A DNA stretch of 64,000 bases from Teredinibacter haidensis (GTDB taxonomy: Bacteria; Pseudomonadota; Gammaproteobacteria; Pseudomonadales; Cellvibrionaceae), in the NCBI RefSeq assembly GCF_014211975.1, contig NZ_CP060084.1, positions 248,001-312,000 on the forward strand. Direction: 5' to 3'. This document shows positions 8,931 to 17,398 of this stretch, piece by piece. The translations under genes and the position numbers were made by a program. The notes below the pieces were generated by a model. That model did no database searches. It saw only the letters and a list, made by a program, of their open reading frames with translations, and was not told the DNA's origin. The stretch's first letter is position 1; each line of letters starts with the position of its first letter.

Positions 8931-9605
8931 ATGGGTCAGAAAGTACACCCTACAGGAATCCGTCTCGGTATTGTTAAGAAGCATACCTCAACTTGGTATG
9001 CCAGCAAAGGCGAGTACGCGGATAAGCTGAACGAAGATTTACTGGTGCGTAGCTATATTCAAAAGGCATTGGCGCACGCGTCAGTTAGCCGAATAGAAAT
9101 TGAGCGCCCAGCCAATACCGCGCGAGTGACTATTCATACTGCTCGCCCAGGTATCGTAATCGGTAAGAAAGGCGAAGACGTTGAAAAGCTGCGCGCTGAG
9201 ATTAGCAGGCAGATGGGCGTTCCCGTTCATATCAACATTGAAGAGATTCGTAAGCCAGATCTGGACAGTGTGTTAGTTGCACAGAGCGTTGCTCAGCAGT
9301 TAGAGCGTCGAGTGATGTTTCGCCGTGCTATGAAACGAGCGGTTCAGAATGCCATGCGTCAAGGCGCTGAAGGCGTAAAGATCCAGGTTGGTGGTCGTTT
9401 GGGTGGGGCAGAAATTGCTCGTACTGAATGGTATCGCGAAGGTCGTGTACCGTTGCACACCTTGCGTGCTGACATCGATTACGCGACTGCAGAAGCTGCT
9501 ACTACTTACGGTATTATTGGCGTAAAGGTATGGATCTTCAAAGGCGAAATTATTGGCGGAATGGAAGAAGTTGAAACCACTCCCAAGAAGAAAGGCGCTA
9601 AATAA
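8931..9605 (+). CDS. rpsC: Small subunit ribosomal protein uS3
   Basis: This 224-residue S3 has a KH domain with the GxxG loop GIVIGKKGEDVEKL and the S3 C-terminal signature GRLGGAEIARTEWYREGR. S3 lies at the mRNA entry site and contributes to helicase activity. It is 12 bp after rplV. Confidence 0.97.
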   Translation: MGQKVHPTGIRLGIVKKHTSTWYASKGEYADKLNEDLLVRSYIQKALAHASVSRIEIERPANTARVTIHTARPGIVIGKKGEDVEKLRAEISRQMGVPVHINIEEIRKPDLDSVLVAQSVAQQLERRVMFRRAMKRAVQNAMRQGAEGVKIQVGGRLGGAEIARTEWYREGRVPLHTLRADIDYATAEAATTYGIIGVKVWIFKGEIIGGMEEVETTPKKKGAK

Positions 9606-9647
9606 GCGCTTGTAGTTAAACAGTTTTGACGAATAAGGGTTAGGCAA

Positions 9648-10061
9648 ATGCTGCAACCAAAGCGTACAAAATTCCGTAAGCAAATGAAGGGTCGTAATCG
9701 CGGATTAGCGCAACGCGGCTCCAAAGTTAGCTTTGGTGAATTCGGACTGAAGGCGGTTGACCGTGGGCGTATTACAGCGCGTCAGATTGAAGCGGCTCGT
9801 CGTGCGATGACTCGTCACGTTAAGCGTGGCGGAAAGATCTGGATCCGTGTATTCCCGGACAAGCCTATTACTGAGAAGCCTCTGGAAGTTCGTCAGGGTA
9901 AAGGTAAGGGTAATGTTGAATATTGGGTTGCCCAGATTCAGCCAGGTAAAGTACTTTACGAAATGGAAGGCGTTTCTGAAGAGTTGGCTCGTGAAGCATT
10001 CGCTCTCGCAGCTGCGAAACTGCCTCTGAATACCACTTTTGTTAAGCGGTCGGTGATGTGA
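9648..10061 (+). CDS. rplP: Large subunit ribosomal protein uL16
   Basis: This 137-residue L16 begins MLQPKRTKFRKQMKGRNRG and contains RQGKGKGNVEYWVAQIQPG. The Arg before this block aligns with the residue hydroxylated by YcfD/RoxA in E. coli, so that modification is possible. L16 organises the tRNA-binding A site. Its stop overlaps the rpmC start by 1 bp. Confidence 0.97.
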   Translation: MLQPKRTKFRKQMKGRNRGLAQRGSKVSFGEFGLKAVDRGRITARQIEAARRAMTRHVKRGGKIWIRVFPDKPITEKPLEVRQGKGKGNVEYWVAQIQPGKVLYEMEGVSEELAREAFALAAAKLPLNTTFVKRSVM

Positions 10062-10276
10062 TGAAAGCTACAGAACTTAACGAAAAGTCAGTTGATGAGT
10101 TGAGCCAGGAATTGCTTTCTCAGCTTGAGGCGCAGTTTAAGCTCCGCATGCAGAAAACAACTGGCCAATTGAATCAGACTCATTTAATGAAGCAGGCTCG
10201 TCGCGATATTGCTCGCATTAAAACGGTTTTGCGTCAGAAAGCAAAACAAGTAAGCGTAGGTAACGATCATGTCTGA
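10061..10276 (+). CDS. rpmC: Large subunit ribosomal protein uL29
   Basis: This 71-residue L29 begins MKATELNEKSVDEL, which aligns closely with E. coli, so the ATG sharing its A with the rplP stop (TGATG) is chosen over a GTG one codon upstream. It is a helical hairpin protein at the tunnel exit, next to L23. It overlaps rpsQ by 8 bp. Confidence 0.95.
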   Translation: MKATELNEKSVDELSQELLSQLEAQFKLRMQKTTGQLNQTHLMKQARRDIARIKTVLRQKAKQVSVGNDHV

Positions 10277-10535
10277 AACAGAAAAATTGGTACGTACGCT
10301 AACGGGTAAAGTTGTTAGCGATAAAATGGAGAAATCCATCGTTGTCTTAATCGAGCGTCGTGTTAAGCACCCCGTCTACGGTAAGTACGTCAGCAAGTCT
10401 TCGAAGTTGAAGGCCCATGACGAAAGCAACGAATGTAAAGCGGGCGATACCGTAACTATCGCTGAGTCTCGGCCTCTTTCGAAAACCAAGTCCTGGACTC
10501 TGGTTAAAATCGAAGAACGGGCTACACAAATTTAA
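10269..10535 (+). CDS. rpsQ: Small subunit ribosomal protein uS17
   Basis: This 88-residue S17 has an OB fold with the family blocks GKVVSDKMEKSIVVLIERRV and GDTVTIAESRPLSKTKSW. It starts within the end of rpmC, which implies coupled translation. It is the last gene of the S10 block by E. coli convention, and transcription appears to continue into rplN. Confidence 0.97.
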   Translation: MSETEKLVRTLTGKVVSDKMEKSIVVLIERRVKHPVYGKYVSKSSKLKAHDESNECKAGDTVTIAESRPLSKTKSWTLVKIEERATQI

Positions 10536-10600
10536 TCGAATCGCCTCGGGCCGGTGGTTTTTAACTTCCGCCAGTCGGTAAAGAGTTTCGGAGAAAGACG

Positions 10601-10969
10601 ATGATTCAAACAGAAAGTTATTTGGAGGTAGCCGACAATAGTGGTGCACGCCGAGTAATGTGTATCAAGGTATTGGGTGGCTCACATCGTCGCTACGCGA
10701 GTGTTGGCGATGTAATTAAAGTTACCGTTAAAGAGGCTATTCCTCGTGGTAAGGTAAAAAAAGGTCAGGTAATGAAGGCCGTTGTGGTTCGCACCAAAAA
10801 AGGTGTTCGCCGCCCTGACGGTTCTATTATTCGCTTTGACGACAATGCTGCGGTGTTGCTCAATCAGCAGGAAGCTCCTGTTGGTACTCGTATCTTCGGA
10901 CCAGTAACCCGTGAATTACGTGGCGAAAAGTTTATGAAGATTATCTCTCTAGCGCCCGAAGTACTGTAA
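10601..10969 (+). CDS. rplN: Large subunit ribosomal protein uL14
   Basis: This 122-residue L14 is the first gene of the spc block. Its signature DNSGARRVMCIKVLGGS is near the N-terminus and GTRIFGPVTRELR near the C-terminus. L14 contacts the 30S subunit and binds the silencing factor RsfS. The 65-bp gap from rpsQ contains no clear promoter or terminator, so S10 and spc genes are probably co-transcribed. Confidence 0.97.
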   Translation: MIQTESYLEVADNSGARRVMCIKVLGGSHRRYASVGDVIKVTVKEAIPRGKVKKGQVMKAVVVRTKKGVRRPDGSIIRFDDNAAVLLNQQEAPVGTRIFGPVTRELRGEKFMKIISLAPEVL

Positions 10970-11001
10970 TCGGCCGCACTGAGGTCAAGAGGAATTAGGT
11001 T

Positions 11002-11319
11002 ATGCGTAAGATTAAACGTAATGACGAAGTGGTGATAATCACCGGTCGTGATAAAGGTAAGCGCGGTAAAGTAAACCGTGTACTGCCTGATAATCGAGTC
11101 ATCGTCTCCGGCGTGCAAATGATTAAAAAGCACCAGAAGCCAAACCCCCAGCTGAACGTCCCTGGTGGTATTGTTGAGAAAGAAGCTCCGATTCAGGTTT
11201 CAAATGTTGCAATTTTCAATCCGAGCACGCAAAAGGCGGATCGCGTTGGATTTAAAGTGTTGGAAGATGGAAACAAGATTCGTGTTTTCAAATCCAATGG
11301 CGAAGCTATAGACGCATAA
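11002..11319 (+). CDS. rplX: Large subunit ribosomal protein uL24
   Basis: This 105-residue L24 has a KOW motif (DEVVIITGRDKGKRGKVNRV) at the N-terminus. It starts assembly of the 50S subunit. AAGAGGAA precedes the ATG. Confidence 0.97.
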   Translation: MRKIKRNDEVVIITGRDKGKRGKVNRVLPDNRVIVSGVQMIKKHQKPNPQLNVPGGIVEKEAPIQVSNVAIFNPSTQKADRVGFKVLEDGNKIRVFKSNGEAIDA

Positions 11320-11337
11320 GCGGACTGAGTGAATAAA

Positions 11338-11877
11338 ATGGCCAGGCTGAAAGAAATTTATCAAAAAGAAATTGCTCCAAAGCTTAAAGAAGAGTTGGGG
11401 TTGAAGAATGTGATGGAAATCCCTCGCATTACCAAGGTCACTCTCAATATGGGTGTCGGTGAAGCGATTGGAGATAAGAAAGTTTTGGAGCACGCTGTAG
11501 CTGACTTGGAAAAAATTGCCGGTCAGAAGGTTGTGGTTACCAAGGCTCGTCGATCCATCGCAGGTTTTAAAGTGCGCGAAGGTTGGCCGGTAGGCTGTAA
11601 AGTAACTTTGCGTCAGGAGCGTATGTACGAATTCCTGGATCGATTGATCAGTATTGCTATCCCGCGCGTACGAGATTTTCGTGGTATTAGTCCTAAGCAG
11701 TTCGACGGTAGGGGTAATTTCTCAATGGGCGTAAATGAGCAGATCATTTTCCCCGAGATTGAGTACGATAAGATCGATAAGCTGCGTGGTTTGGATATTT
11801 GTATTTCCACCAATGCTCGCACAAATGACGAAGGTCGTGCTTTGTTAAAAGCATTTAACTTCCCATTCAAAGGCTAG
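11338..11877 (+). CDS. rplE: Large subunit ribosomal protein uL5
   Basis: This is a 179-residue L5, exactly the E. coli length when started at the ATG giving MARLKEIYQKE. A GTG three codons upstream is less likely. The family block ITKVTLNMGVGEAI is intact. L5 binds 5S rRNA with L18 and L25. In E. coli the S8 repressor site overlaps the rplX-rplE junction. The gap here is only 18 bp, so most of any such site would fall in coding sequence. Confidence 0.95.
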   Translation: MARLKEIYQKEIAPKLKEELGLKNVMEIPRITKVTLNMGVGEAIGDKKVLEHAVADLEKIAGQKVVVTKARRSIAGFKVREGWPVGCKVTLRQERMYEFLDRLISIAIPRVRDFRGISPKQFDGRGNFSMGVNEQIIFPEIEYDKIDKLRGLDICISTNARTNDEGRALLKAFNFPFKG

Positions 11878-11891
11878 GAGTTGATTGAATA

Positions 11892-12197
11892 ATGGCTAAG
11901 AAATCAATGATCGCCCGTGAAGTTAAGCGCGCGAAAGCAGTAGAGAAGTACGCAGCTAAGCGTGAAGAATTAAAAGCTGTTGTTGGCGCTTCCGAGTCTA
12001 CGGATGAGCAGGTTTGGGATGCGATGATTAAGCTGCAAAAGTTACCTCGTGATAGCAGTGCCGCTCGCGGACAGCGTCGTTGTCGAGTGACTGGCCGTCC
12101 TCACGCGGTTTACCGTAAGTTTGGCTTATGCAGAAACAAATTGCGTGAAGCTGCAATGCGCGGCGACGTACCAGGCCTGGTAAAAGCCAGTTGGTAA
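11892..12197 (+). CDS. rpsN: Small subunit ribosomal protein uS14, zinc-independent form
   Basis: This 101-residue S14 carries RCRVTGRPHAVYRKFGLCRNKLRE. It has only single Cys residues instead of the paired CxxC motifs of the short zinc-binding S14, so it is the long C-minus paralogue normal for Gammaproteobacteria. Confidence 0.97.
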   Translation: MAKKSMIAREVKRAKAVEKYAAKREELKAVVGASESTDEQVWDAMIKLQKLPRDSSAARGQRRCRVTGRPHAVYRKFGLCRNKLREAAMRGDVPGLVKASW

Positions 12198-12225
12198 TCC
12201 AGGTTATTAGTAGGAGCAGAATTTT

Positions 12226-12618
12226 ATGAGTATGCAAGACCCTATCGCAGATATGCTCACTCGCATTCGTAATGCGCAGATGGTTGGTAAAACGTCAGTT
12301 TCCATGCCGTCTTCGAAGTTGAAACAAAGCATTGCCAGTGTGCTGAAAGAAGAAGGCTACATCGATGGCTTTTCGGCTACAGAAGAAGCGAAGTCTGAGT
12401 TGAGCCTCGAGCTAAAGTATTTTGAAGGCAAGCCCGTTATTGCTGAATTGGATCGCATTAGTCGTCCTGGTCTGCGTTCATACGTAGGTAAGGGAGAGTT
12501 GCCATCCGTTCGCGGTGGTTTGGGTATCGCCATCGTATCCACCAGTAAAGGTGTTATGACCGACCGTGCCGCTCGCGCAGCCGGTGTTGGTGGTGAGATT
12601 ATTTGTACTGTTTTCTAA
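12226..12618 (+). CDS. rpsH: Small subunit ribosomal protein uS8
   Basis: This 130-residue S8 begins MSMQDPIADMLTRIRNAQ and ends with GVGGEIICTVF, both standard. S8 binds helix 21 of 16S rRNA and is the translational repressor of the spc operon in E. coli. Confidence 0.97.
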   Translation: MSMQDPIADMLTRIRNAQMVGKTSVSMPSSKLKQSIASVLKEEGYIDGFSATEEAKSELSLELKYFEGKPVIAELDRISRPGLRSYVGKGELPSVRGGLGIAIVSTSKGVMTDRAARAAGVGGEIICTVF

Positions 12619-12662
12619 ACAGTTCAAGCCTGTAACAAGAAACGTATTGACGGGTAACCATT

Positions 12663-13196
12663 ATGTCACGTGTTGCTAACAGCCCAGTTCAACTGCCTCA
12701 GGGCGTTGACGTTAAGCAGAACGGTCAGGACCTCACCGTAAAAGGTGGTAAAGGAACTCTGGATCTGCAAATCCACAATAATGTGGAAGTAAAATTAGAA
12801 GATAACGTGCTCACGTTCGCTGCTCGTGACGGAGCGAAAAGCTCCCGAGCGTTGGCAGGTACTATGCGTGCGCTGGTAAACAATATGGTTACCGGTGTGA
12901 CACAAGGTTTCGAAAAGAAACTAGTGCTGAACGGCGTAGGTTATCGTGCGAAAGCCACAGGGACGGTGCTAAACCTGACCTTGGGTTTTTCCCACCCAAT
13001 TGATTACGATCTGCCTGAAGGCGTAACGGCCGAAACACCGTCCCAAACAGAGATTGTGTTGAAGAGCTCCGACAAGCAATTGTTAGGTCAGGTGGCAAGT
13101 GAAGTACGTGCTTTCCGTCCACCAGAGCCATACAAGGGCAAGGGTGTTCGCTACGCTGACGAACATGTACGTCGTAAAGAAGCTAAGAAGAAGTAA
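12663..13196 (+). CDS. rplF: Large subunit ribosomal protein uL6
   Basis: This 177-residue L6 has two related alpha-beta domains and the C-terminal signature PEPYKGKGVRYADEHVRRKE. L6 helps build the factor-binding site of the 50S subunit. It starts at an ATG 45 bp after rpsH. Confidence 0.97.
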   Translation: MSRVANSPVQLPQGVDVKQNGQDLTVKGGKGTLDLQIHNNVEVKLEDNVLTFAARDGAKSSRALAGTMRALVNNMVTGVTQGFEKKLVLNGVGYRAKATGTVLNLTLGFSHPIDYDLPEGVTAETPSQTEIVLKSSDKQLLGQVASEVRAFRPPEPYKGKGVRYADEHVRRKEAKKK

Positions 13197-13232
13197 GCCA
13201 TACTAAGGCTAACTAAACAGTAGGTTTTGAAT

Positions 13233-13583
13233 ATGAACGCTAAGAAGCAATCCAGAATACGCCGTGCTACCCGGTCTCGGGCTAAGATCCGTGAACTGCG
13301 CGAAGTTCGTCTTTGCGTTAACAGAACTCCACGTCATATATATGCGCAAGTAATCGCTGCAGAAGGTGACAAGGTTCTGGCTACCGCTTCAACACTTGAA
13401 AAAGATTTGCGTGGTGGCAAAACCGGTAATGCCGATGCTGCTACAGAAGTAGGTAAGTTAATCGCTGAGCGCGCGAAGAGCGCAGGCGTGACTAAGGTTG
13501 CGTTTGATCGAAGCGGTTTTAAATATCACGGTCGAGTAAAAGCGTTGGCAGATGCTGCTCGTGAAGGCGGATTGGAATTCTAA
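13233..13583 (+). CDS. rplR: Large subunit ribosomal protein uL18
   Basis: This 116-residue L18 is started at the ATG giving MNAKKQSRIRRATRSRAKI. A TTG two codons upstream is rejected. The C-terminal FDRSGFKYHGRVKALADAAREGG is the family signature. It binds 5S rRNA with L5. Confidence 0.96.
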   Translation: MNAKKQSRIRRATRSRAKIRELREVRLCVNRTPRHIYAQVIAAEGDKVLATASTLEKDLRGGKTGNADAATEVGKLIAERAKSAGVTKVAFDRSGFKYHGRVKALADAAREGGLEF

Positions 13584-13593
13584 AGGTTGAATT

Positions 13594-14109
13594 ATGGCGC
13601 AGCAAAACAACAAACGAGATGATAACACTGCCGAAGGTTTACAGGAAAAGTTAGTACAGGTAAACCGCGTTGCTAAGACTGTTAAAGGTGGCCGTATTTT
13701 CGGTTTTACTGCCTTGACTGTTGTCGGTGATGGTAACGGTAAAGTGGGTTTCGGTCGCGGTAAAGCACGAGAAGTGCCTATTGCTATTCAGAAAGCCATG
13801 GAAGCTGCTCGACGCAATATGATCGAGGTTGAGTTGAACGGTGATACCATTCAGTACCCGACTAGAGGTCGTCACGGTGCATCGAAGGTTTACATGCAGC
13901 CCGCTTCTCAAGGTACTGGCGTAATTGCTGGTGGCGCGATGCGAGCAGTATTGGAAATCGCCGGCGTACAAAACGTACTGGCTAAGTGCTACGGTTCAAC
14001 AAATCCGGTTAACGTTGTACGTGCAACTTTCGAAGCTCTGCGTGCAATGACTTCTCCTGATACTGTTGCGGCGAAGCGCGGTAAATCCGTAGAAGATATT
14101 TTGAACTAA
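13594..14109 (+). CDS. rpsE: Small subunit ribosomal protein uS5
   Basis: This 171-residue S5 carries the double-stranded RNA-binding segment VNRVAKTVKGGRIFGFTALT and the loop GRGKAREVPIAIQKAME. S5 is involved in decoding fidelity and in mRNA entry. It is 10 bp after rplR and 97 bp before rpmD. Confidence 0.97.
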   Translation: MAQQNNKRDDNTAEGLQEKLVQVNRVAKTVKGGRIFGFTALTVVGDGNGKVGFGRGKAREVPIAIQKAMEAARRNMIEVELNGDTIQYPTRGRHGASKVYMQPASQGTGVIAGGAMRAVLEIAGVQNVLAKCYGSTNPVNVVRATFEALRAMTSPDTVAAKRGKSVEDILN

Positions 14110-14206
14110 ACGGTTTTTGCTTCAGCGAATCCAGAATACACCACATCCCTGTGGTTAGTCGCTTATCGCGATTGGACAAAAGGGGCCGATTTTAGGTAAA
14201 AAAGTC

Positions 14207-14392
14207 ATGGCTAAAAAGACGGTAAAAGTTACACAAGTGAAAAGCGTTCACGGACGCTTGGAAGCGCATCGAGCCTGCATTCGTGGCTTGGGTTTGCGTC
14301 GGATCGGTCACACCGTAGAAGTAGAAGATACTCCTTCGACTCGCGGTATGATCAATAAAGTTAATTATATGGTTCAGGTGGAAGGAGAGTAA
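14207..14392 (+). CDS. rpmD: Large subunit ribosomal protein uL30
   Basis: This is a 61-residue L30 with the pattern VKSVHGRLEAHRACIRGLGL. The 97-bp gap upstream contains no clear terminator. It ends 1 bp before rplO. Confidence 0.96.
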   Translation: MAKKTVKVTQVKSVHGRLEAHRACIRGLGLRRIGHTVEVEDTPSTRGMINKVNYMVQVEGE

Positions 14393-14393
14393 G

Positions 14394-14828
14394 ATGCGTT
14401 TAAATACTTTAAGTCCTGCTCCCGGTAGCACCTCCAGCAAAAAGCGTGTGGGTCGCGGAATTGGTAGCGGTTCTGGTAAAACTGCAGGTCGTGGACACAA
14501 AGGGTTGAAAGCACGTTCAGGTGGTTCTGTTAAACCTGGATTCGAGGGCGGTCAGATGCCTTTGCAGAAGCGCCTGCCAAAATTCGGTTTCACGAGTCGC
14601 GTTGGTCGCGTTTCTGCTGAGATCCGATTGGCCGAGCTGAATAAGGTTGATGCAGATGTTATCGATTTGGATGCTCTACTGAACGCAGACCTTATTGGTG
14701 TTGGCGTGAAACGCGTGAAAGTATTCTTATCCGGTGAACTGAAAAAAGCTGTTACGGTTAAAGGTTTAGCTGTTACTAAAGGCGCCAAAGCAGCCATTGA
14801 AGCTGCCGGTGGAAAAATAGAAGAATAA
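14394..14828 (+). CDS. rplO: Large subunit ribosomal protein uL15
   Basis: This 144-residue L15 starts MRLNTLSPAPGSTSSKKRVGRGIGSGSGKTAGRGHKG (split here as MRLNTLSPAPGS and GRGIGSGSGKTAGRGHKG), the Gly/Arg-rich tail that threads into 23S rRNA. The GGFEGGQMPLQKRLPK-type core is intact. GGAGAG precedes its ATG, and the gene is followed by secY. Confidence 0.97.
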   Translation: MRLNTLSPAPGSTSSKKRVGRGIGSGSGKTAGRGHKGLKARSGGSVKPGFEGGQMPLQKRLPKFGFTSRVGRVSAEIRLAELNKVDADVIDLDALLNADLIGVGVKRVKVFLSGELKKAVTVKGLAVTKGAKAAIEAAGGKIEE

Positions 14829-14859
14829 GCGGAATTTTCCGCATATATTAGGGGGATTG

Positions 14860-16206
14860 ATGGCAACGCCAGGTAACATGCCTCTGGGTAGCCAGAAAGG
14901 TTTAGGTGAGCTGTGGGTTCGCCTAAAATTTTTGCTTTTGGCCATTGTGGTTTATCGCCTAGGAACCCATATTCCGGTTCCAGGGATAGATCCTGAGCAG
15001 GTCGCAAATCTGTTCAAACAAAATCAGGGCACTATCCTTGGCATGTTCAACATGTTCTCGGGTGGTGCGCTCTCGCGTATGAGTATTCTTGCGCTGGGGA
15101 TCATGCCCTATATCTCCGCGTCAATTATTATGCAAATGATGAGCGCAGTGACCCCCTCGCTTGAGGCAATGAAAAAAGAAGGTGAATCCGGGCGTCGTAA
15201 GATCAGCCAATACACTCGCTTCCTTACCGTAGCCCTTGCGACGGTACAGGCGTTCGTGATGGTTGCCGGAATGTCTGGTCAGGGAATGGCTTACGCAGGT
15301 CTTGCGACTGTCAGTTTCTACGTTATCGCAGTGACTTCACTGGTCACAGGCGCCGTATTTATGATGTGGTTGGGCGAGCAGATTACCGAACGCGGTATTG
15401 GTAACGGTATTTCTATGCTGATCTTTGCCGGTATCGTTGCGGGATTGCCCGGTGCTGTGGGTCAGGCCTTTGAAAGCGCCCGTCAGGGTGACTTGCATGT
15501 GCTGATGCTGTTGGCACTACTTTTTGCAGCAGTAGCCATCGTTTGGTTTGTGGTCAGAATGGAACGCGGTCAGCGTCGTATTACTATTCAATATGCGCGC
15601 CGTCAGGCGGGTGGCCGTGGTGGACAGGGTCCAGCACAAACGAGCCATCTACCACTCAAAATTAATATGGCCGGTGTTATACCTGTGATCTTCGCAAGTA
15701 GTATTCTGCTATTTCCTGCCTCTATCGCGCAGTGGTTCGGTAGTGCTGCCGAAGGCAAGTCTAGTGAAATCCTGCAGGAAATTGCATTGGCCATTGGTCC
15801 TGGTCAACCGCTGAACTTTGTGTTGTTTGGCGTTTTGATAGTCGTTTTTTGCTTTGTCTACACCGCGATGATGTACAACCCTAAAGAGGTTGCAGACAAC
15901 CTTAAACGCGGCGGTGCTTATATACCAGGAATTCGCCCTGGAGATCAGTCCGCTAAGTACATCGATAACGTTTTAACTCGACTTACTGTTGTAGGCTCTA
16001 TCTATATCGCTGCTGTTGCGCTATTGCCACAGTTTCTGATGGTGTCGGCAAATGTTCCCTTCTACTTGGGCGGAACGTCGTTACTGATTGTTGTAGTTGT
16101 GGTTATGGATTTTATGTCACAGGTACAGTCACACTTGATGTCGCATCAATATGACTCGGTGATGAAGAAAGCTAATTTACAGAGTTACGGGCGTGGCACT
16201 CGCTAG
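14860..16206 (+). CDS. secY: Preprotein translocase channel subunit SecY
   Basis: This 448-residue inner-membrane protein has ten predicted helices and is the protein-conducting channel of the SecYEG translocon. Family blocks include YRLGTHIPVPGID in helix 1, GIMPYISASIIMQ in helix 2, and the conserved cytoplasmic loop FYTA-type region near AMMYNPKEVADNLKRGGAYIPGIRPG. The ATG at 14860 is chosen after a GGGGGATTG Shine-Dalgarno. A TTG one codon upstream is unlikely. It lies between rplO and rpmJ, the classical spc arrangement. Confidence 0.97.
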   Translation: MATPGNMPLGSQKGLGELWVRLKFLLLAIVVYRLGTHIPVPGIDPEQVANLFKQNQGTILGMFNMFSGGALSRMSILALGIMPYISASIIMQMMSAVTPSLEAMKKEGESGRRKISQYTRFLTVALATVQAFVMVAGMSGQGMAYAGLATVSFYVIAVTSLVTGAVFMMWLGEQITERGIGNGISMLIFAGIVAGLPGAVGQAFESARQGDLHVLMLLALLFAAVAIVWFVVRMERGQRRITIQYARRQAGGRGGQGPAQTSHLPLKINMAGVIPVIFASSILLFPASIAQWFGSAAEGKSSEILQEIALAIGPGQPLNFVLFGVLIVVFCFVYTAMMYNPKEVADNLKRGGAYIPGIRPGDQSAKYIDNVLTRLTVVGSIYIAAVALLPQFLMVSANVPFYLGGTSLLIVVVVVMDFMSQVQSHLMSHQYDSVMKKANLQSYGRGTR

Positions 16207-16238
16207 GTGCTAGCCCGGTATTTTCGGAGTAATTAAAG

Positions 16239-16355
16239 ATGAAAGTTCGTGCGTCAGTAAAAAAGGTATGCCGTAACTGCAAAATCGTTCGGCGCAAAGG
16301 TGTTCTGCGTGTGATTTGTAGTGCAGAGCCACGCCATAAGCAGCGTCAAGGCTAA
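16239..16355 (+). CDS. rpmJ: Large subunit ribosomal protein bL36, zinc-binding form
   Basis: This 38-residue protein reads MKVRASVKKVCRNCKIVRRK at the start and ends RHKQRQG. Cys11, Cys14, Cys27 and His33 form the zinc site, so it is the C-plus form. CGGAG lies about 10 bp before the ATG. It is the last spc gene, directly before a 232-bp regulatory gap. Confidence 0.97.
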   Translation: MKVRASVKKVCRNCKIVRRKGVLRVICSAEPRHKQRQG

Positions 16356-16458
16356 GCGTTAGGCAATGTTTTCTGGTGTTGTTAATGGGGGGTTCGTTTC
16401 TCTTTTCGCAAAACCATTCAGGGTTTCAGGCCCTGATAAATCGGAGGTGTTAACTGTC

Positions 16459-16480
16459 GTATAGCTGGAAACAGCTATAC
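16459..16480 (+). promoter_or_regulatory. GNRA-loop hairpin upstream of rpsM that mimics the rpsM start codons
   Basis: GTATAGCTG, loop GAAA, CAGCTATAC is a perfect 9-bp stem in the rpmJ-rpsM gap. The 12 bases TCGTATAGCTGG at 16457-16468 recur exactly at 16593-16604, within codons 2-6 of rpsM. The 3' arm can therefore pair either with its own 5' arm or with the start of the rpsM coding sequence. It may be part of an alpha-operon control structure, which S4 regulates in E. coli. The regulatory role is inferred. Confidence 0.55.
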
Positions 16481-16587
16481 TATTGCTTTTTGGTAGGTTT
16501 GCCGCTATCCTTCGCGCCCTTTCAAGGTGCTAGGGTGGTCGATTCTGCCGTTAACACTGAAAATCTTATCTAGTTGGAGTAAGTTGA

Positions 16588-16944
16588 ATGGCTCGTATAG
16601 CTGGTGTCAATATACCAGACCATAAGCATGCCGTGATTTCCCTCACTTACGTGTTTGGGGTTGGTAAAACCAAGGCCAAACAAATTTGTGTGGCAACCGG
16701 TATCGCTGAATCTACCAAGATTGGTGACTTGGGCGAAGACCAAATGGATGCAATCCGTAACGAGGTAACGAAGCTTACCGTTGAAGGTGATCTGCGTCGT
16801 GAAATTTCCATGAACATCAAACGTTTGATGGATCTCGGAACTTATCGCGGAATGCGGCACCGTCGTAACCTGCCAGTACGTGGTCAGCGTAGCAAGACCA
16901 ATGCGCGTACTCGCAAAGGTCCTCGTAAGCCAATCAAGAAGTAA
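16588..16944 (+). CDS. rpsM: Small subunit ribosomal protein uS13
   Basis: This 118-residue S13 begins MARIAGVNIPDHKHAVISL and ends with the basic tail TRKGPRKPIKK. The block GTYRGMRHRRNLPVRGQRS is the family signature. S13 is in the 30S head and contacts the P-site tRNA. It opens the alpha block. In E. coli S4 represses this operon by binding a pseudoknot around this start site, so the hairpin at 16459-16480 is relevant. TTGGAG lies 9 bp before the ATG. Confidence 0.97.
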   Translation: MARIAGVNIPDHKHAVISLTYVFGVGKTKAKQICVATGIAESTKIGDLGEDQMDAIRNEVTKLTVEGDLRREISMNIKRLMDLGTYRGMRHRRNLPVRGQRSKTNARTRKGPRKPIKK

Positions 16945-16990
16945 GTTTCGGGTTTATTCACTCTAACGTATTAGTTCGGGAAATATTGCT

Positions 16991-17386
16991 ATGGCAAAGC
17001 CAGGTGGTAAAAGCACGACGAAGAAGAAGGTCAAAAAGACCGTCGTCGATGGTATTGCGCATATTCATGCCTCTTTTAATAACACTATCGTGACGATTAC
17101 TGATCGTCAGGGAAATACATTGTCTTGGGCCACTGCTGGTGGTTCAGGTTTTCGCGGTTCTCGTAAAAGTACACCTTTTGCTGCGCAGGTTGCAGCAGAG
17201 CGCGCCGGTCAGGCAGCTCAGGATTACGGTTTGAAGAATCTGGACGTCGAAGTTAAAGGTCCAGGGCCTGGTCGCGAATCCGCGGTTCGTGCCTTGAACA
17301 ACGTAGGTTATAAGATTACCAACATTACTGATGTCACGCCGATTCCTCATAACGGCTGTCGTCCACCCAAAAAGCGTCGAGTATAA
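16991..17386 (+). CDS. rpsK: Small subunit ribosomal protein uS11
   Basis: This 131-residue S11 contains IAHIHASFNNTIVTITDRQG and ends with the near-invariant PIPHNGCRPPKKRRV. S11 is a platform protein that touches mRNA near the exit site. It ends 12 bp before rpsD. Confidence 0.97.
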   Translation: MAKPGGKSTTKKKVKKTVVDGIAHIHASFNNTIVTITDRQGNTLSWATAGGSGFRGSRKSTPFAAQVAAERAGQAAQDYGLKNLDVEVKGPGPGRESAVRALNNVGYKITNITDVTPIPHNGCRPPKKRRV

Positions 17387-17398
17387 GGAGCAGAGAAA

